A stretch of 47,904 nt of DNA from NCBI GenBank assembly GCA_024220525.1, contig JAMYWO010000108.1, positions 91,329-139,232 on the forward strand. The letters are read 5' to 3'. The DNA is from Cochliopodium minus. Its lineage: Eukaryota; Discosea; Himatismenida; Cochliopodiidae. Under the pieces are notes generated by a model. That model saw only the letters and a program-made list of their open reading frames with translations. It had not been told where the DNA came from and made no database searches. Every line of letters begins with the position of its first letter. Positions within the stretch are counted from its first letter, which is position 1. Below are positions 12,096-24,300 of this stretch, piece after piece. The position numbers were made by a program, and so were the translations under genes.

Positions 12096-12785
12096 TTATT
12101 TTTTATTGTGTTCTTTGCAAAATTTGGATCTTCCTATTCGATCTTCCTCACATTGCATTTTATTTCCCATCTCTTCTTCTACCATTTCACATCTGGGAAC
12201 ACAAAATTTGATTGAGAGATGAACATTATTTTTATAGTGCTTTTTTGATAGAGGATGGATATTTATGATTGAACTCTTCATATCACCTTCAATCATCTCA
12301 TAATCTGTATTATCTTGCAAGAGAAATTTATTGAGATGAATAAGGATATATCGCTCATATAGAAGAAAAATATCAAATGCATCATATTCAAAGGTATCAT
12401 GCTCAGATTTGAGCTCCATTTTGGCATCTGATGGAATTTTCAAGAATTGTGCCAAAAAGCAATAATTGGTGCCATAAGAGCTTTTATCTCGATTGATCTT
12501 ATTGAGATAACATCTCTCACCCATCTTTAATTCGAGAATAGGATAATATTCTTCGAAGAGGACAATTTTATTTGCCATTTCCTTTGCTATGATCTCACTA
12601 TTCTCCTTGATCTTATAGATATCCACTCTTATATCTTTCTCATTGAAGAGATTAGGAATCTCTATGAATTCTTCTTCCATCGTCACCTTCATCGCCATTT
12701 TTTCAAAGCAATTATCGCAAGTCTCTTTCAAAAAATCGAAATTTGATGCATTTTTCTCTTTCTTGCACTCAAAGCATTTTTTCAT
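12096..12785 (-). CDS. Unrecognised protein with N- and C-terminal zinc-binding-like cysteine motifs
   Basis: A single-exon frame of 229 residues starts MKKCFECKKEK; an in-frame ATG at 12818 would add a lysine-rich decapeptide that looks less coding-like. The N-terminus has two CxxC knuckles about 20 residues apart (CFEC and CDNC), compatible with a zinc ribbon. The C-terminus has a second cluster (CVPRCE, MQCEED, KFCKEHN) ending in a C-x-x-H pair, again zinc-like. The middle is an acidic alpha/beta-looking region without a known signature. Function is unknown. It is convergent with CENP-X. Confidence 0.6.
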   Translation of the reverse strand: MKKCFECKKEKNASNFDFLKETCDNCFEKMAMKVTMEEEFIEIPNLFNEKDIRVDIYKIKENSEIIAKEMANKIVLFEEYYPILELKMGERCYLNKINRDKSSYGTNYCFLAQFLKIPSDAKMELKSEHDTFEYDAFDIFLLYERYILIHLNKFLLQDNTDYEMIEGDMKSSIINIHPLSKKHYKNNVHLSIKFCVPRCEMVEEEMGNKMQCEEDRIGRSKFCKEHNKK

Positions 12786-13187
12786 CTTCCTATTTTTTTT
12801 TTTAAATTTCCTTATCATGATTCATCTTGGTGTATATTGTATCAAGATGGACTTAAGATGTAAATCATCCCAGATCCTACTTTCAGCATTGTAATATATG
12901 GATTAAGATTGGGAGCAACATGTTTATTGGGATATGCAGTATTGATCTTTGCTTCATTGTTCCCTTCCCAACATTTGCAACGAAAAGAGTGAATCAAAAA
13001 CTTCCTATCGCCATCAAATCCTTCAATCTCTTGCTCAAAAACTCTCCCTCCTCTTTGATGATCACAATAGAATCAAATTGAGAAAGGAAACCCATATCAA
13101 ATCATTGTTGATTTAAATTGATTCTTTGATCAAAAGTAAAAAATATTGAAAATTCAAACTGTGTATGTTTAAAAGAAAACTATGGAT
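12786..13187. other. Intergenic, no well-supported gene
   Basis: Only short frames occur here. One of about 53 codons starts with the ATG at 12929 on the plus strand. None shows a domain or clear splice partner. Local composition at 12900-13080 is less AT-rich than intergenic DNA, so a small unrecognised exon is possible. Confidence 0.4.
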
Positions 13188-16100
13188 TTATTTATTTCTT
13201 TGTTTAAAAATATTTCTCTGTTCTTCAATGTTGTCACTACAATGAGGTTGGATAAATTCCTCATCGTTCAAAAATGAAGTTACTATATCAATGGTTTTAC
13301 AATATTCTTTTTCTTTACAAATTTTGAGGAGAGATTGCACCAATGTATCAATGGGGGGTCTAGATTTGATGTTGTATTCGGTCATTGAATCCACCAAGTT
13401 TTTAATCTTTTCATCCAAATCAATTTCCATTTTCCAATGATGAATCATTCTCTCGAAAGTTATTCCCAATGAATAAACATCACCTTATTTAAAAAAAAAA
13501 ACATAATTTATTTTAAATTTCAATGATGTATTTTTACTTCCAAACGATTCTTCTTTTTTGTTTAATTCGCAAGGACTGAAAAGATCTGAATTAATTTCAA
13601 TCTTTTTCTTGTCATCGTTTAAATCATGAGAAGCACCAAAGTCAATGAGGATGAAATAGTATTGATTGTGTTTTGAGTAGAACAAGATGTTATCAAGTTT
13701 AATGTCTCTATGTAAAATGTTACTTTTATGGAGTTTATTGAGTTCGTTCAAAAGCAACAACATCATTCTGACAAAATTAATCTCGTTAAATTCAAAATCT
13801 TTTATCTCATTTTTCTTAAACGAGCACAATGATCCACCTTTAAACAAATAAATTTTGAATTGAATGATTTTTAAAAACAATTTATAAAATTTTATTTTAC
13901 CTTCAATCCATTCCATCAATACGTATTTACCTTTTATTTCATTTATCTTGTCATCTAAAGTTCCAATAAAACGAGAAGTAGTCAGATGAGGAACTTTTTT
14001 TTCAAGATTTTTCAAAATTTCTATCTCTAAATTCCAAAAATTTGTTGCTATTTCATCATTGTTTAATCTCTCTTTAATTGCAACAAATGTATTGGTACTT
14101 AATTCTTTCATTTTAAATAATCTTCCAAACCCTCCTATTAAATAATAAATAATAATTTATTTTAAAAAATTTTAAATTTTTGTTTACCTTGTCGAACAAT
14201 TTTTTCAATTGCAAGTTGTTCATCGAAAAAAACATTCTTTGACATACCTATTATTAATATGTAATGAAAAAAAATGATTTGAATCAGAATAAGGGATCTC
14301 ACATTGATGACACTCTTTTATTTTATCAAAAATCAAACAAGTTTGAATACCACAATTAAAACAGATGAAAATATTGTTCTTTTTTGGTTTTTCTTGGATT
14401 GTTTTTTCATTGTGAGGGGAGATATGGAAAAATTCGTTGGTATTTCGATTTATTGTTTCAAGGTTTCCATTGATCTTTATAATTTCTTTTTTGAAATTGA
14501 TTTGTTCGGAAATAGCCCGACTTATCCATTGATTTATGAAAGACTGGATGGAGGAATGGATTGAAGAAAAGAATAAGTGTACATCTCCTAAATCAGATTT
14601 CAAATCAATTTTCATCACCACTTGATTGGTCTGATCATTTCGTTTGTGGAAAGAAAGATGCAAGTAGGTGACAGTTCTTGTGATGTCATTCTCTATGAAG
14701 TGGAAAACGAACCCATTCGTCCAATACATTTCATTTACCATAGTTTTTTTAGATTCATTCCCAACACAACTTTGTCTGATTCTCACGAAAAGCAATTTCC
14801 AAAGTGATGATGGTTTGAAAGGGAGGAAATACTCTATTTTCAACTCATTTTTGAAATCGTAATCTATTTCAAACAAATTTGGTTCTTTTGAACAAAGAAA
14901 AAGAGGAACTATGAATAACCTTGTAATCTTTAAGGAGGTTGTAAAAAAAAAAACATTTTTTTTTGAAAAAAATAAATTTATGATTTTTTAAAAGGGCACC
15001 TTAAGAGAGTGATTTTCTGTCAAATATTTGACAGGTTTGATTGGAATGATAAATTCAAATTGAGATAATAGTGCAACAAAGATTTCGTAAAATTTTCGAT
15101 TTTTCACAACTTTGAGGAACACATCTTGTTTCAAGTCATTTTCAGTAATGAACAAAAATTGTTGAGAAACAATGGGATGATTGTTGGAAACACTTGTCAT
15201 ATCAAACATTGGTTCTTGTTTTGAAATGTTTTCCAAGATACACTCTAATTTATCCAACAAATTAAAATAACTTATTTTGTCAACGTTGGATATTTTCATT
15301 TCATTCTTGTCTTTCCATATTCCCAGCAAACTTTCCTTCTTTGAATTTCCTTTCAGCCAACTGATCAATTTTGTTGTTTCAATTTTGACGGGGCTGTTGG
15401 AAGGTAATTTGTTGTGAATTCCTTGAATCACAATTTGGATTTTCTTTCTTCCCAAATCCAAAATTTTTTTGAAAACTTTTTTTTAAAAAATAAATTAAAT
15501 ATTCCAGAAAGAAAATTCTCTAAAAAAAAAATATGAAAAAAATAAAATGTAAAAAAAATGGATTGATTTTTCACAAAATAAATTAATAATTTTTTAAAAA
15601 TAATATTAAATATTTACATAGGTTGAACCATTGAGGATTTGTAATGATCACATCTTTAAGTAGATCATTTTTGATGTACACAATGAAACCAAGTTGGTTC
15701 AAATCAGAAAGAAAATTCTCTAAAAATTTTTTTTTGGAAGTTTCTTTTTCATTTACATCTCTCTTCTCCAAATCTAATTTATCCAAGCCACTCTGCTCCT
15801 CCAGTTCAACATTTTCTTTAAATTCATCAAATATGAACGTTTTTAAAGCTTTAACACTAATGAAGGGCACTTCTTTTTCGTCCTCGTAATCATAAGAATC
15901 GACAATTCCCTCGTTTTTATTTGCAAAAAAATAAAAAAGGCTATCGAAATAAGATTTGGATCTCTCATTGACAATTCTGTATTTCTGTTTGAATTGAGAC
16001 AACTTTTCAATTGCTTTTATTATCATTTGATGTTTAGGGGTTGTTTTTACTGAATTTTCAACTTTGTTGTATTTTTTTGAGATTAACTCGTAAAGTTTTT

Positions 16101-17532
16101 GGATTCCTGATTTATTCAGATCGAGTTCTCTGTTCATAATGATGGTGAAAACAAAATTTTCGTTTTTGAGTTTTTCGGTATCACTGTAGTAAATGTAATC
16201 AATATCGTAGTATTTAAAAGAATGAAACTTTAAGGAGATTTTGTTTTCTTTCACAATTCTTGTTATCACTTTGAAAAGTAATGAATTTAAAATTAACATC
16301 AATTAAAAAATGAAAATAAAAATTTTATTTAATCAAAAAAATAATCAGAAAATAATTTAAAAAAATTTTTTTACAGTCATTCACATCTTTGATTCTCTCG
16401 AGAATTACATCTTTTATGGTCTTTTTAGAATCATTAATCCGATTTATTTCCCTTTGGATTTGCAAAGATGAAATCAACAAATCAAATTTAGTGGCAATGA
16501 GAATAACAGGTGAGTGGTGGCCAATCTGTGTTTGCAAAAAATAAAACCAATAAAGTAATTTGTTTTGACTTTCTAGTTCCTTTAAATCAATGGAAATGTC
16601 GAACAAAAGCAAATAAACAGAGCTGCTTTGAAAGAAAAAAGAGTGGATAACATGATACTCTTCATGTCCTGCGAAATCCCAAAGTGAATATGTGCTATTT
16701 GTTTTTTTGTCTTCCCATTTGTATATTTCTACCCCATGTGTCATGTCTTCTTCTCTTTTATCTGACAATACTAACTTGTGAGCATTATTGTTTTCGTTGT
16801 CATCTACAGAACCCATCAACCTTCTTTTTAATGTTGTTTTACCAACATCCCTTTTATGCAATGGAAAAATTTCATTTTTTTTAACAAAAATTAAATAAAA
16901 ATTAAAAAAAAAATTTTTTTTAAAAAATAAAATTTTAATAAAAAATAAAAATTTTTACTTGTTTCCAACAATCATCAACCTTACTCCTTCAAAGGTTCTT
17001 GTCCTGCTCAATTCTTCTCCTTTTTCATTGTATTCAACATTATATTCAAAATTATTTTTGTCTATCAAAATTCCTATCCCAAACTTGAGCCCATTCTTTA
17101 TCACTCCATTAAATAATTCCCCATTTTTCACAACTTTTCCTTTTCCATCCCACTCAATACCCTTTAATAAATCTGTAATTAATAATCAATTTAATAAAAA
17201 AAATTTACATATTTATATTCTCCTTCCCAATAAATGTCTTCTTTTGTTTCGTACTTTTTTGCGTATCCGTGGGGTATGATGGAACATATTGCGTCTCCTT
17301 CATAATTATTTCCATCAAATTGAAATTTGACATTCTTAACTATCTCTTTTTTTTCCAATTTGATCAAAAACTTCATTTCTTTTACTACTTTGAGGGAGAT
17401 TTCTTTATTTTCCTTGAAATCTTGATATCTTAACTCAGCAACATTTTCTGGTTTGATAGAAGGGAAGTTTTCTTCAACACATCTTCGAAATGAAATATAA
17501 GTGCCCTCAAGGTAAGAATTAGAAACACTCAT
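13188..17532 (-). CDS. Roco family kinase: MORN repeats, Roc GTPase, COR, zinc ribbon, protein kinase
   Basis: Ten exons (17532-17209, 17161-16959, 16850-16375, 16268-15618, 15475-15000, 14927-14303, 14247-14188, 14134-13901, 13837-13538, 13483-13188) join in phase to give 1214 residues. Residues ~75-155 are MORN-like (YEGDAI, YWEGEYKYGIEWDGKG, FGIGILID). The Roc GTPase follows with P-loop VGNKDVGKTT formed across an intron, WDFAGHEEY and ATKFDLL. COR spans about 335-860. A C4 ribbon (ICFNCG and ECHQC) precedes the kinase, which has GGFGRLFK, AIK, ILHRDIKLDNIL and LIDFGASHD, so it looks catalytically competent. Roco proteins such as LRRK2 and Dictyostelium GbpC are large signalling GTPase-kinases, usually with leucine-rich repeats before Roc; here MORN takes that place. 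It lies 171 bp downstream of the Rac-like gene. Confidence 0.9.
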
Positions 17533-17703
17533 TTCACAAATATGATCATCCTTATTTATAATATTAATTCAATATTTATACGTATGAATGTTTGGAAATC
17601 TTACCAAATCAATTTGTAAAATGATACGAGATTCTATGAATTTTGATGCTTTTTGCTTTGAAATAATTTTTGTTAAGTAAAAAAAATTATTCATAAAATA
17701 ATA

Positions 17704-18255
17704 TTAATTATATTTTACTCCTAATCCCAATCTTATTGCATTATCAAAAACAAGTTTCAAGTTCTTTTGGGTTTTTGGAGAACATTCTACATAATTTAAA
17801 GCGCCTATCTCTTCCGACATTTTCAATCCTCTTTCATAAGTGATGGGAACTCTTCCCATTTTAGCCAATTTTTCAATGGTATTTGGATCATTTCTCAATT
17901 CTAAATCTGTTCCCACAAGGATCTTTTTTACTTTCGGAAGATATTTATTTATTTCTGGTAGCCATTTCGTTTTTATGTTTTCGAATGATGCAGGGGATAC
18001 CAATGAAAATACAAACATAATCACATCTGTTTGTGGATATGATAATGGCCTCAAATTTTCGTAATCTTCTTGACCTGAAGTATCCCATAATCCCAAATTT
18101 ATATGCTTTCCATCCACCATCAAATTTTGAGAATAATTATCGAATACTGTAGGAACATATTCTCCTAGAAAAGAGTTGGTAGTATATGAAATCAATAATT
18201 TCGTTTTCATATAGTTGCCTTTGTCACCAACGAGTGTCAATTTTAGATTCTTCAT
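17704..18255 (-). CDS. Rac/Rho-like pseudo-GTPase
   Basis: An intronless frame of 183 residues is clearly Rac-derived: [55 protein letters not shown] and [11 protein letters not shown]. The guanine-nucleotide motifs are altered. The P-loop reads [10 protein letters not shown] instead of GDGAVGKTC, with one extra residue and loss of the last glycine before Lys-Thr. The G4 motif is GTDLEL instead of GTKLDL, and G5 reads CSPKT instead of CSALT. The C-terminus GLGVKYN has no CaaX box or polybasic tail, so prenylation is not expected. It is probably a soluble Rac-like protein unable to cycle normally. The uninterrupted frame and otherwise conserved fold argue against a decayed pseudogene. The absence of introns, unlike its neighbours, suggests a retrocopy origin or simple intron loss. 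Confidence 0.87.
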   Translation of the reverse strand: MKNLKLTLVGDKGNYMKTKLLISYTTNSFLGEYVPTVFDNYSQNLMVDGKHINLGLWDTSGQEDYENLRPLSYPQTDVIMFVFSLVSPASFENIKTKWLPEINKYLPKVKKILVGTDLELRNDPNTIEKLAKMGRVPITYERGLKMSEEIGALNYVECSPKTQKNLKLVFDNAIRLGLGVKYN

Positions 18256-18422
18256 TTTTATTTATTAATTTCAAAATAGAAATGAGAAAGAGCTTTATGG
18301 TTTATAGGATAGAAAATATGATTCATCAATCAAATCTACATTAGATTTTAACTTTTTTAATCCCATTGTAAAATCAACGAGATATATCTTTTCATTTATG
18401 GATAGATAGATTGGAATAGAGA

Positions 18423-18500
18423 NTTTTTAATTTTTAATTTTTAATTTTTAATTTTTAATTTTTAATTTTTAATTTTTAATTTTTAATTTTTAATTTTTAT
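18423..18500. repeat. Assembly junction (single N) plus TTTTTAA tandem repeat
   Basis: Position 18423 is an N, the mark of a join between two assembled pieces. To its right the 7-mer TTTTTAA repeats about ten times up to ~18497. The RasGEF gene to the right loses its 3' part here, and the sequence to the left does not continue it. Confidence 0.9.
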
Positions 18501-18523
18501 ATTTAATTTTTTTTTTGTTTACA

Positions 18524-21021
18524 CATGAGGTGGCGTTGAAGCGGGTGATGAAATCGATGATATTAGGAGCTCTGTAGCTTTTGCTCTTTCCTGACCACGC
18601 ATTGTTGACAAACTCCCTTTGCTTTATTTGAGAAAACAACAAAAAATCTATCAAAGTTCTAAAAAAATAATTATTTATCAGTTTTTTGTTATTTTTAATT
18701 TATTTTTTTTATTTTGTTTCTTTTTAATTTTATTAATTGAGTTTTTTTTTTTTTTGATTAAAAATTTTAGTTTTTTGTTATTTTTAATTTATTTTTTTTA
18801 TTTTGTTTCTTTTTAATTCTATTAATTGAGTTTTTTTTGATCAAAATTTTTATTTTTTTTTAATTTTTTTTTTTTGTTTGTTTTTAATTTGATTTTATAG
18901 TATCTTTTTCAATTTTACAATTGTCTCGCCAATTCCTGTGGGTGAACACATGAGAAATCGAACATGCCCAAATTTAGTGGTTTGATCGGTTTTGGAACGT
19001 TGGACATTTCAAAGTAGTTCAAATCGACAATTGCCTCCCTCTTTCAAAAAAAATAAAAAATGTAACAAATGCAAATTTCAAATAAAAATAAAAAATTTTA
19101 ATTTAAAACTTATGAATATGACATTAATAAAAAATAAAAAATAAAAATAATAAAAAATAAAAAATAAAAATAATAAAAAATAAAAATTAAAAAATAAAAA
19201 AATTTTAAAATTAAAAAATTTCAAAAACATTTATTGATTGTTTAAAATTGAAAAATATAAAATAAATATTAAAAAAATAAAAAAAAAAATTTTTTCTCCA
19301 ATAACAATTTGAAAAAAAATTACTCTCTTCTTAAGTTTGAAGCGATTGACCAAAATCTGGAGCTCGTCAATAAACACATCCTTCTCAGTGTAAGAAAAAG
19401 CGAAATATTCAGCGTTGTCGATCTCGTAAGGGAAGTTCTTGAAGAGGATCTCGAGAAGCCTCAAAATGCACTGCTGCACTTTCTTCTCGGAGAAGAGGTA
19501 TCTCACTCTCATCCATTCGAACCACGTCTTTGTGTCTATGATCATTCTGTAGAGCAAAAGTTGAGAATCTACCATTTCTCTGTCTGTTAAACAAACAATG
19601 TCATTTTTTGTCAACAAAAAAAAAAATTCCCAACAAAAAATAATAAAAAGAATTCGAATTTTAATTGAAATAAAAAAAATGTAATAAAATAAAAAATGAA
19701 AAATTAATGAAAATGAAATTTTTAAAACTTTAATTTCAATGAGAGAAAATCTTTGAAAATAAAAATGAAAATTAATAATTAATCAGCAAAAATGAATCCA
19801 AAATGAAAAATATCTTTCAAGAAGAAAAGATACAAAGATCATCTTTCAAATCCAATTTTTTTTTTACCTTTATCCCAAAAATGAGGGTCAGTGATCTTCT
19901 CAATGATCTTCTCCATGTTGGCAGCTAATAAAAAAAAAAACAATTAAATATAAATTTGTTGCATTTTTGTCTTTTTGATTTGATCTGAATCGATCAAATG
20001 GTTAATCTGACTGTTATAGAATTATAAAAATGATAACATAATATATCTTCAAATGTAAAATCAATCAAATTGATCCTTTATTTGAATCCTTATTCTCCGA
20101 TTGTAAAAGAATGATAAATATAAATAATTTTGAATAAATTTTCTTTGCCTATAAAATTCAAAAATTACCTGTTATTTTTCCCTCGTTGAACAAAACATAG
20201 AGGGGATCATCATCTTTCTTGAACAAAAGCTTAGATTGACTTTCATCCTGGGGAGGGAGATTGAGTTCATTGTCCTTCTTGATCATCCCCATCACCTTCT
20301 TTAGAGTCAATCCCCATTTCAATTTGATCTGATACAATTTCCATGCATCCCATATCCTCATCGCAGCATCCCTTTCCCTTACCCTCTCCTTATATTTCAA
20401 AGCTTTTTTTTTCAAGAAAAAAATTTGATTATTTGGAAAAAGAAGCTTTTCATTGAGAGATATTAATAGTCTATATAATATATAAATTTTATTTTAAATT
20501 CAGAGAAAAAAAGTTTGGATCTCTATTTTCTTCCTTCTCTTATATATTTATTCATTTTTAATTTTATCTTTACCTAATTCCAATTGTCTTTTGTTGGCCA
20601 ATAAAAGATTAACTAATTTCCTGAATCTATATCTAATGAGCCATGATTTGATGCATCTTTGGAAGACAGGTCCATATTTTCCCAATTTCTCCAGTATGTT
20701 CTGTTCATCTTTGATTTTATCGTTAGTGTTGATTATGGTGTTGCAATAGGTTGTATTATGATTCCCTCTCAATTTAGATTTGGCTCCAATAGAGATCTGT
20801 CTTTTTATCACCCCAGAAGAAGGACTCCTCCTTATAAAAAATGAATTATTATTATTGCTGGTGGGGCTTGTACTATTGGTATTGTTTGTATTGTTTTTAT
20901 TTGTTCCATTGGGATTATTGTCCAAAAGAATCAAATTATTGTAGGATGAATTCATCAAGGTGTGTTTGATTTGATCAGCCAAAATTGTAAAAATATCCCT
21001 TTCATCTATCTCGGTTAACAT
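18524..21021 (-). CDS. Ras guanine-nucleotide exchange factor, 5' part (RasGEF-N and start of catalytic domain)
   Basis: I read at least six exons on the minus strand from ATG at 21021. The N-terminal ~150 residues are Asn/Thr/Ser-rich low complexity. A basic helical segment follows, including an IQ-like VFQRCIKSWLIRYRFRKL. The RasGEF-N region (DPHFWDKD, LLLYRMIIDTKTWFEW, RLLEILFKNFPYEI) is next. The catalytic domain begins with FDFSCVHPQELARQLTLI, REFVNNAW and YRAPNIIDFITRFN. The last exon ends at about 18523 with a GT donor, and the intron enters the TTTTTAA array and the N at 18423. The remaining ~100 residues of the catalytic core are absent here. The C-terminal end of a RasGEF at 46693-47805 supplies a complementary part. 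RasGEFs load Ras-family proteins with GTP. Confidence 0.82.
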
Positions 21022-21301
21022 TTCTTTGCCTTTTTTTATTTTATTTTTTTTTTCAAATGATTCGCAATGATGTTGAATAAAAGATATTATTTATTAACTC
21101 ACCATATATGAACTGGTATACTCAGATTTATAAATAAAGAAATTATGAAAATGTCAATAAAGATTGCAGGAAGATTAAAATAAATATTTCAAATTCAATA
21201 TAAATTAATAATTGAATTTAATAATATTATTAAATTAAAATACAAAAAAAAAAAAAAGTTTTTTCCTTGAAGAAAGAAAAAAAAAAGGATTTTATAAAAT
21301 A

Positions 21302-24300
21302 TTAATTGTTGTTGATAAAAGGATTGGTGTTGACAGACAAAGTGTTGGTGGACTCTTGAGTGAGAGAGTTCATGTCAATCTCATCGTCGAGCTGTTGATT
21401 GTCTACGCCAGTGAAGAAACCTTCAGGTTGGTTGGGAGTTTCACGAGGAACCTCTGGAGTTTGGAGGCTGTCACCTAAGGAAAAATGAAACAAAATGAAA
21501 AATAGAATGAACAAAATAGATTTTTTAAAAAAAAAAAACAAGAAACAAAAAAAATATGAGAATTAAAACAAAAAAAAAACAGATTATTATTTAAAATATT
21601 TAACAATCAAGTCTTACTGTTCTCAGGAGCAGTTTCATCATCAGAATCAATATTGTTGTTGGTCACTTCGGTAAACTTTGGAACTTCAATGTTGCTTTTG
21701 ATGACCATTTGGTTGGTGCTGGAGTGTCTTTCGATAGGTTTGTTGAAGTTGGACAAGCTGATGGTAGGCATTGAAGTGTTCAGGTCTAAACTCTTGTTCA
21801 AAGGTCCTCTCATCAATTTGTTCATTCTAATTTAAAATTAAGATAATTAAAAGATAAATCTAAAAAACTTTTTAAATTGAAAAAACTTAAACAAAATGAA
21901 ATAATTGAAAGGATTTAAAATAATAAAATAAAAATAAAAATAAAAATTAAAATAACTAATAAATAAAAAATAAAATATCAAACAAAGTTTCAAATTTTTT
22001 TTTTTGAAATTTCTTGCCTGTTCATTGCAACTTTGTCCTGAATACCAATGATAATGTTACGCATTCTCTTTTCGAGCTCTTCATCTTTTGCGTAGAGTGA
22101 GAGAGCAGAGTAGTAATCCTTCCAAGCGTGGGAGAAGTGAATGAGGTTGCTGTTGTGTTTGCGGATCACTCTGTGGATCGACTTGTAACCTGTAAAAGTG
22201 AAGTTGTTGTTATCACAACTCAAACTTTAACAAAAAAGACAATTAAAAAAAATATAAAAAAATTAAGTGAAAAATAAAAAAAAATATTTTATGGATAAAT
22301 TTTAAAAATTAAGTGAAAATAAAAAAAAGTTTTTTTTACTATTCCAATTTAGGATTCTTTTTCAAGAATTGAGCTAACAAAAAAGCGCCTCTGTCTCCAA
22401 GTTGGTTGTTGGAAAGATCCATCTTCAAAATGGTACAAGAAGGGGACAAGTTCTCAAGAATGGTGAGCATCATTTTGTTTCCCACCTCCTTCATGGAGAG
22501 CTCGCGAATGGTTTGAGGAGAGTTGAAAGTAGAAGCGAGAGCACTGGCAATAATTGGGATTTGGTTGTCTTTTTTTTTGGACTGTTGAAGAAGGGTTGGA
22601 TAAAAAAACAAAACAAAAATTAAAAAATTTGAATAAAATAACAAAATAAACAAAAAACGAACAAATAAATATTGAAAAATACTTTGAAACTAAAATTATA
22701 AAAAATAAAATTCTATAAAAAAAATTAAATGAAATGAAAAATAATGTTTTTTTTTTTACAGAAAACATATTGTCCAAGATGAACTCGTTGAGCACGTAAG
22801 TGTTGTTGTTTGTTGTTCTGTTCAATACAATAGACTGAGCGAGGGAAATGGTGGCGACGGTTGAAAACTTGTTTTTGGAGAGATCCAAGGACTGGGAGGT
22901 CTTGCAAGCGATGATGGCGTCGGAAAACTTGTCGCTTCCTCTCAAGACGTTGCCGGAAATGATGGTCTTCAAACCGTTAAGTTTGCTGTTGGAACCAGCC
23001 TGCTTGATGATGAAGGGGATGTAGGTGTCGTTGACAAGCTCACATTGAGCGAGACCCAAGTGCTTTATGTTGTTGTTGTTGGCAAGGAAATTCAATAAAT
23101 ATTGCACACATTTTTTGATGTACTCCTCCTTTGTGACGGCCAAGTCTTTTGTGTAGTTGATTTTGCTGGCGGAGATGTCGAGATACTCGATTTTAGTCAA
23201 GTTGGGAAGAATGGGCAACAACTTATCGATATAAAACCCGGTGTTGGAGAGATCAATGTGAACTAGACTGAATCCTTCTTGTGTGGACAACGGCTGGAGC
23301 CATCCACAGAAGACTTCGGAGACGTTTTGGTCGATCTTGTTCTTAGGAAGAGCAAGCTTCTTGATTTTTTCGGAAAACTTTCCCTTTCTCAAACCAAGGA
23401 GAAGAGTGGACAAAGAATCTCCAGAAAGGTCGCAAGAAATCTCCAAATTCTCGATGATCTTGTCTGTAGACTCGAAAAAGGTAGCAAAGCTTTGAGCGTC
23501 GACAAGTTCAAATCTACAGTCAGAAATGTGGATGTCTTTGATGTTGGTGTTGTGGTTCATTTTGATAGCCTCCATCACTTGGGAGATACCCTCTCTTTCA
23601 ATATCAAGTTTGGAGATGTGGAGCTTGGTCACGGTGGTGTTTCTTTGGAGGACGTATGCCAATGTTTTCATGAGCTCCTTTTCGTTAACACCTCTCATTC
23701 TAATCTCTGTGAAGTGAGAGTTGAAAGAGAGTGCCTTTAAAACAGGTCCGAGCCTATTCGAAAAAGAAGTGAATTGGTTTAAAGTTTAAAGAAATTTTGT
23801 TTGGTTTATTGTTACTCTAATCTCATTTCACTTTCTTTGTCCATACCTGGGCAATCATCAAAGTCCAAGATGGTGGACTTTTCTGCCATCAAGTCGTCAA
23901 TCCAAGAAAGAAAATCGAGATTGTATTTTCTGCCTTGGTGGAAGCAGGTTGCTTTGTATACTTCGCACACACCCCCCATTGATGCAACTAAAAAAAAAAA
24001 AAATGTTGGATCAAATTTTGTAATTCCGATTTGAAATTTAATTTAACCCAAAATTATTTTATGTGGAAACGAAAAATTGAATGAAATAAGTTTTTAAATA
24101 ATGAAAAATATACCTCCTGTTGTTAATTCCTCCTCAGTCCATTCAGGCAATGGAGATAATCTTTGTTGTGGAACATTCAAGAGATAGGTCGAGATGGATG
24201 AGAAATTGATGGTGGATTTTCTGTATTGCAATTGGATGGAGTGGATAAGCTCATCTGCATCTTCCTCGCTTCCTTTTGGAACTTGCAATTCTACTATGAT

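Noticed and set aside
12919-13081. A short plus-strand frame resembling a small membrane or secreted protein.
   Set aside because: It is about 53 codons with no domain, no credible splice partner and an antisense frame of similar quality.
22402-23740. Plus-strand frames of up to 153 codons overlapping the CARMIL exons.
   Set aside because: They are antisense shadows of the less AT-rich CARMIL coding sequence. The minus strand carries a coherent LRR protein with proper splice sites.
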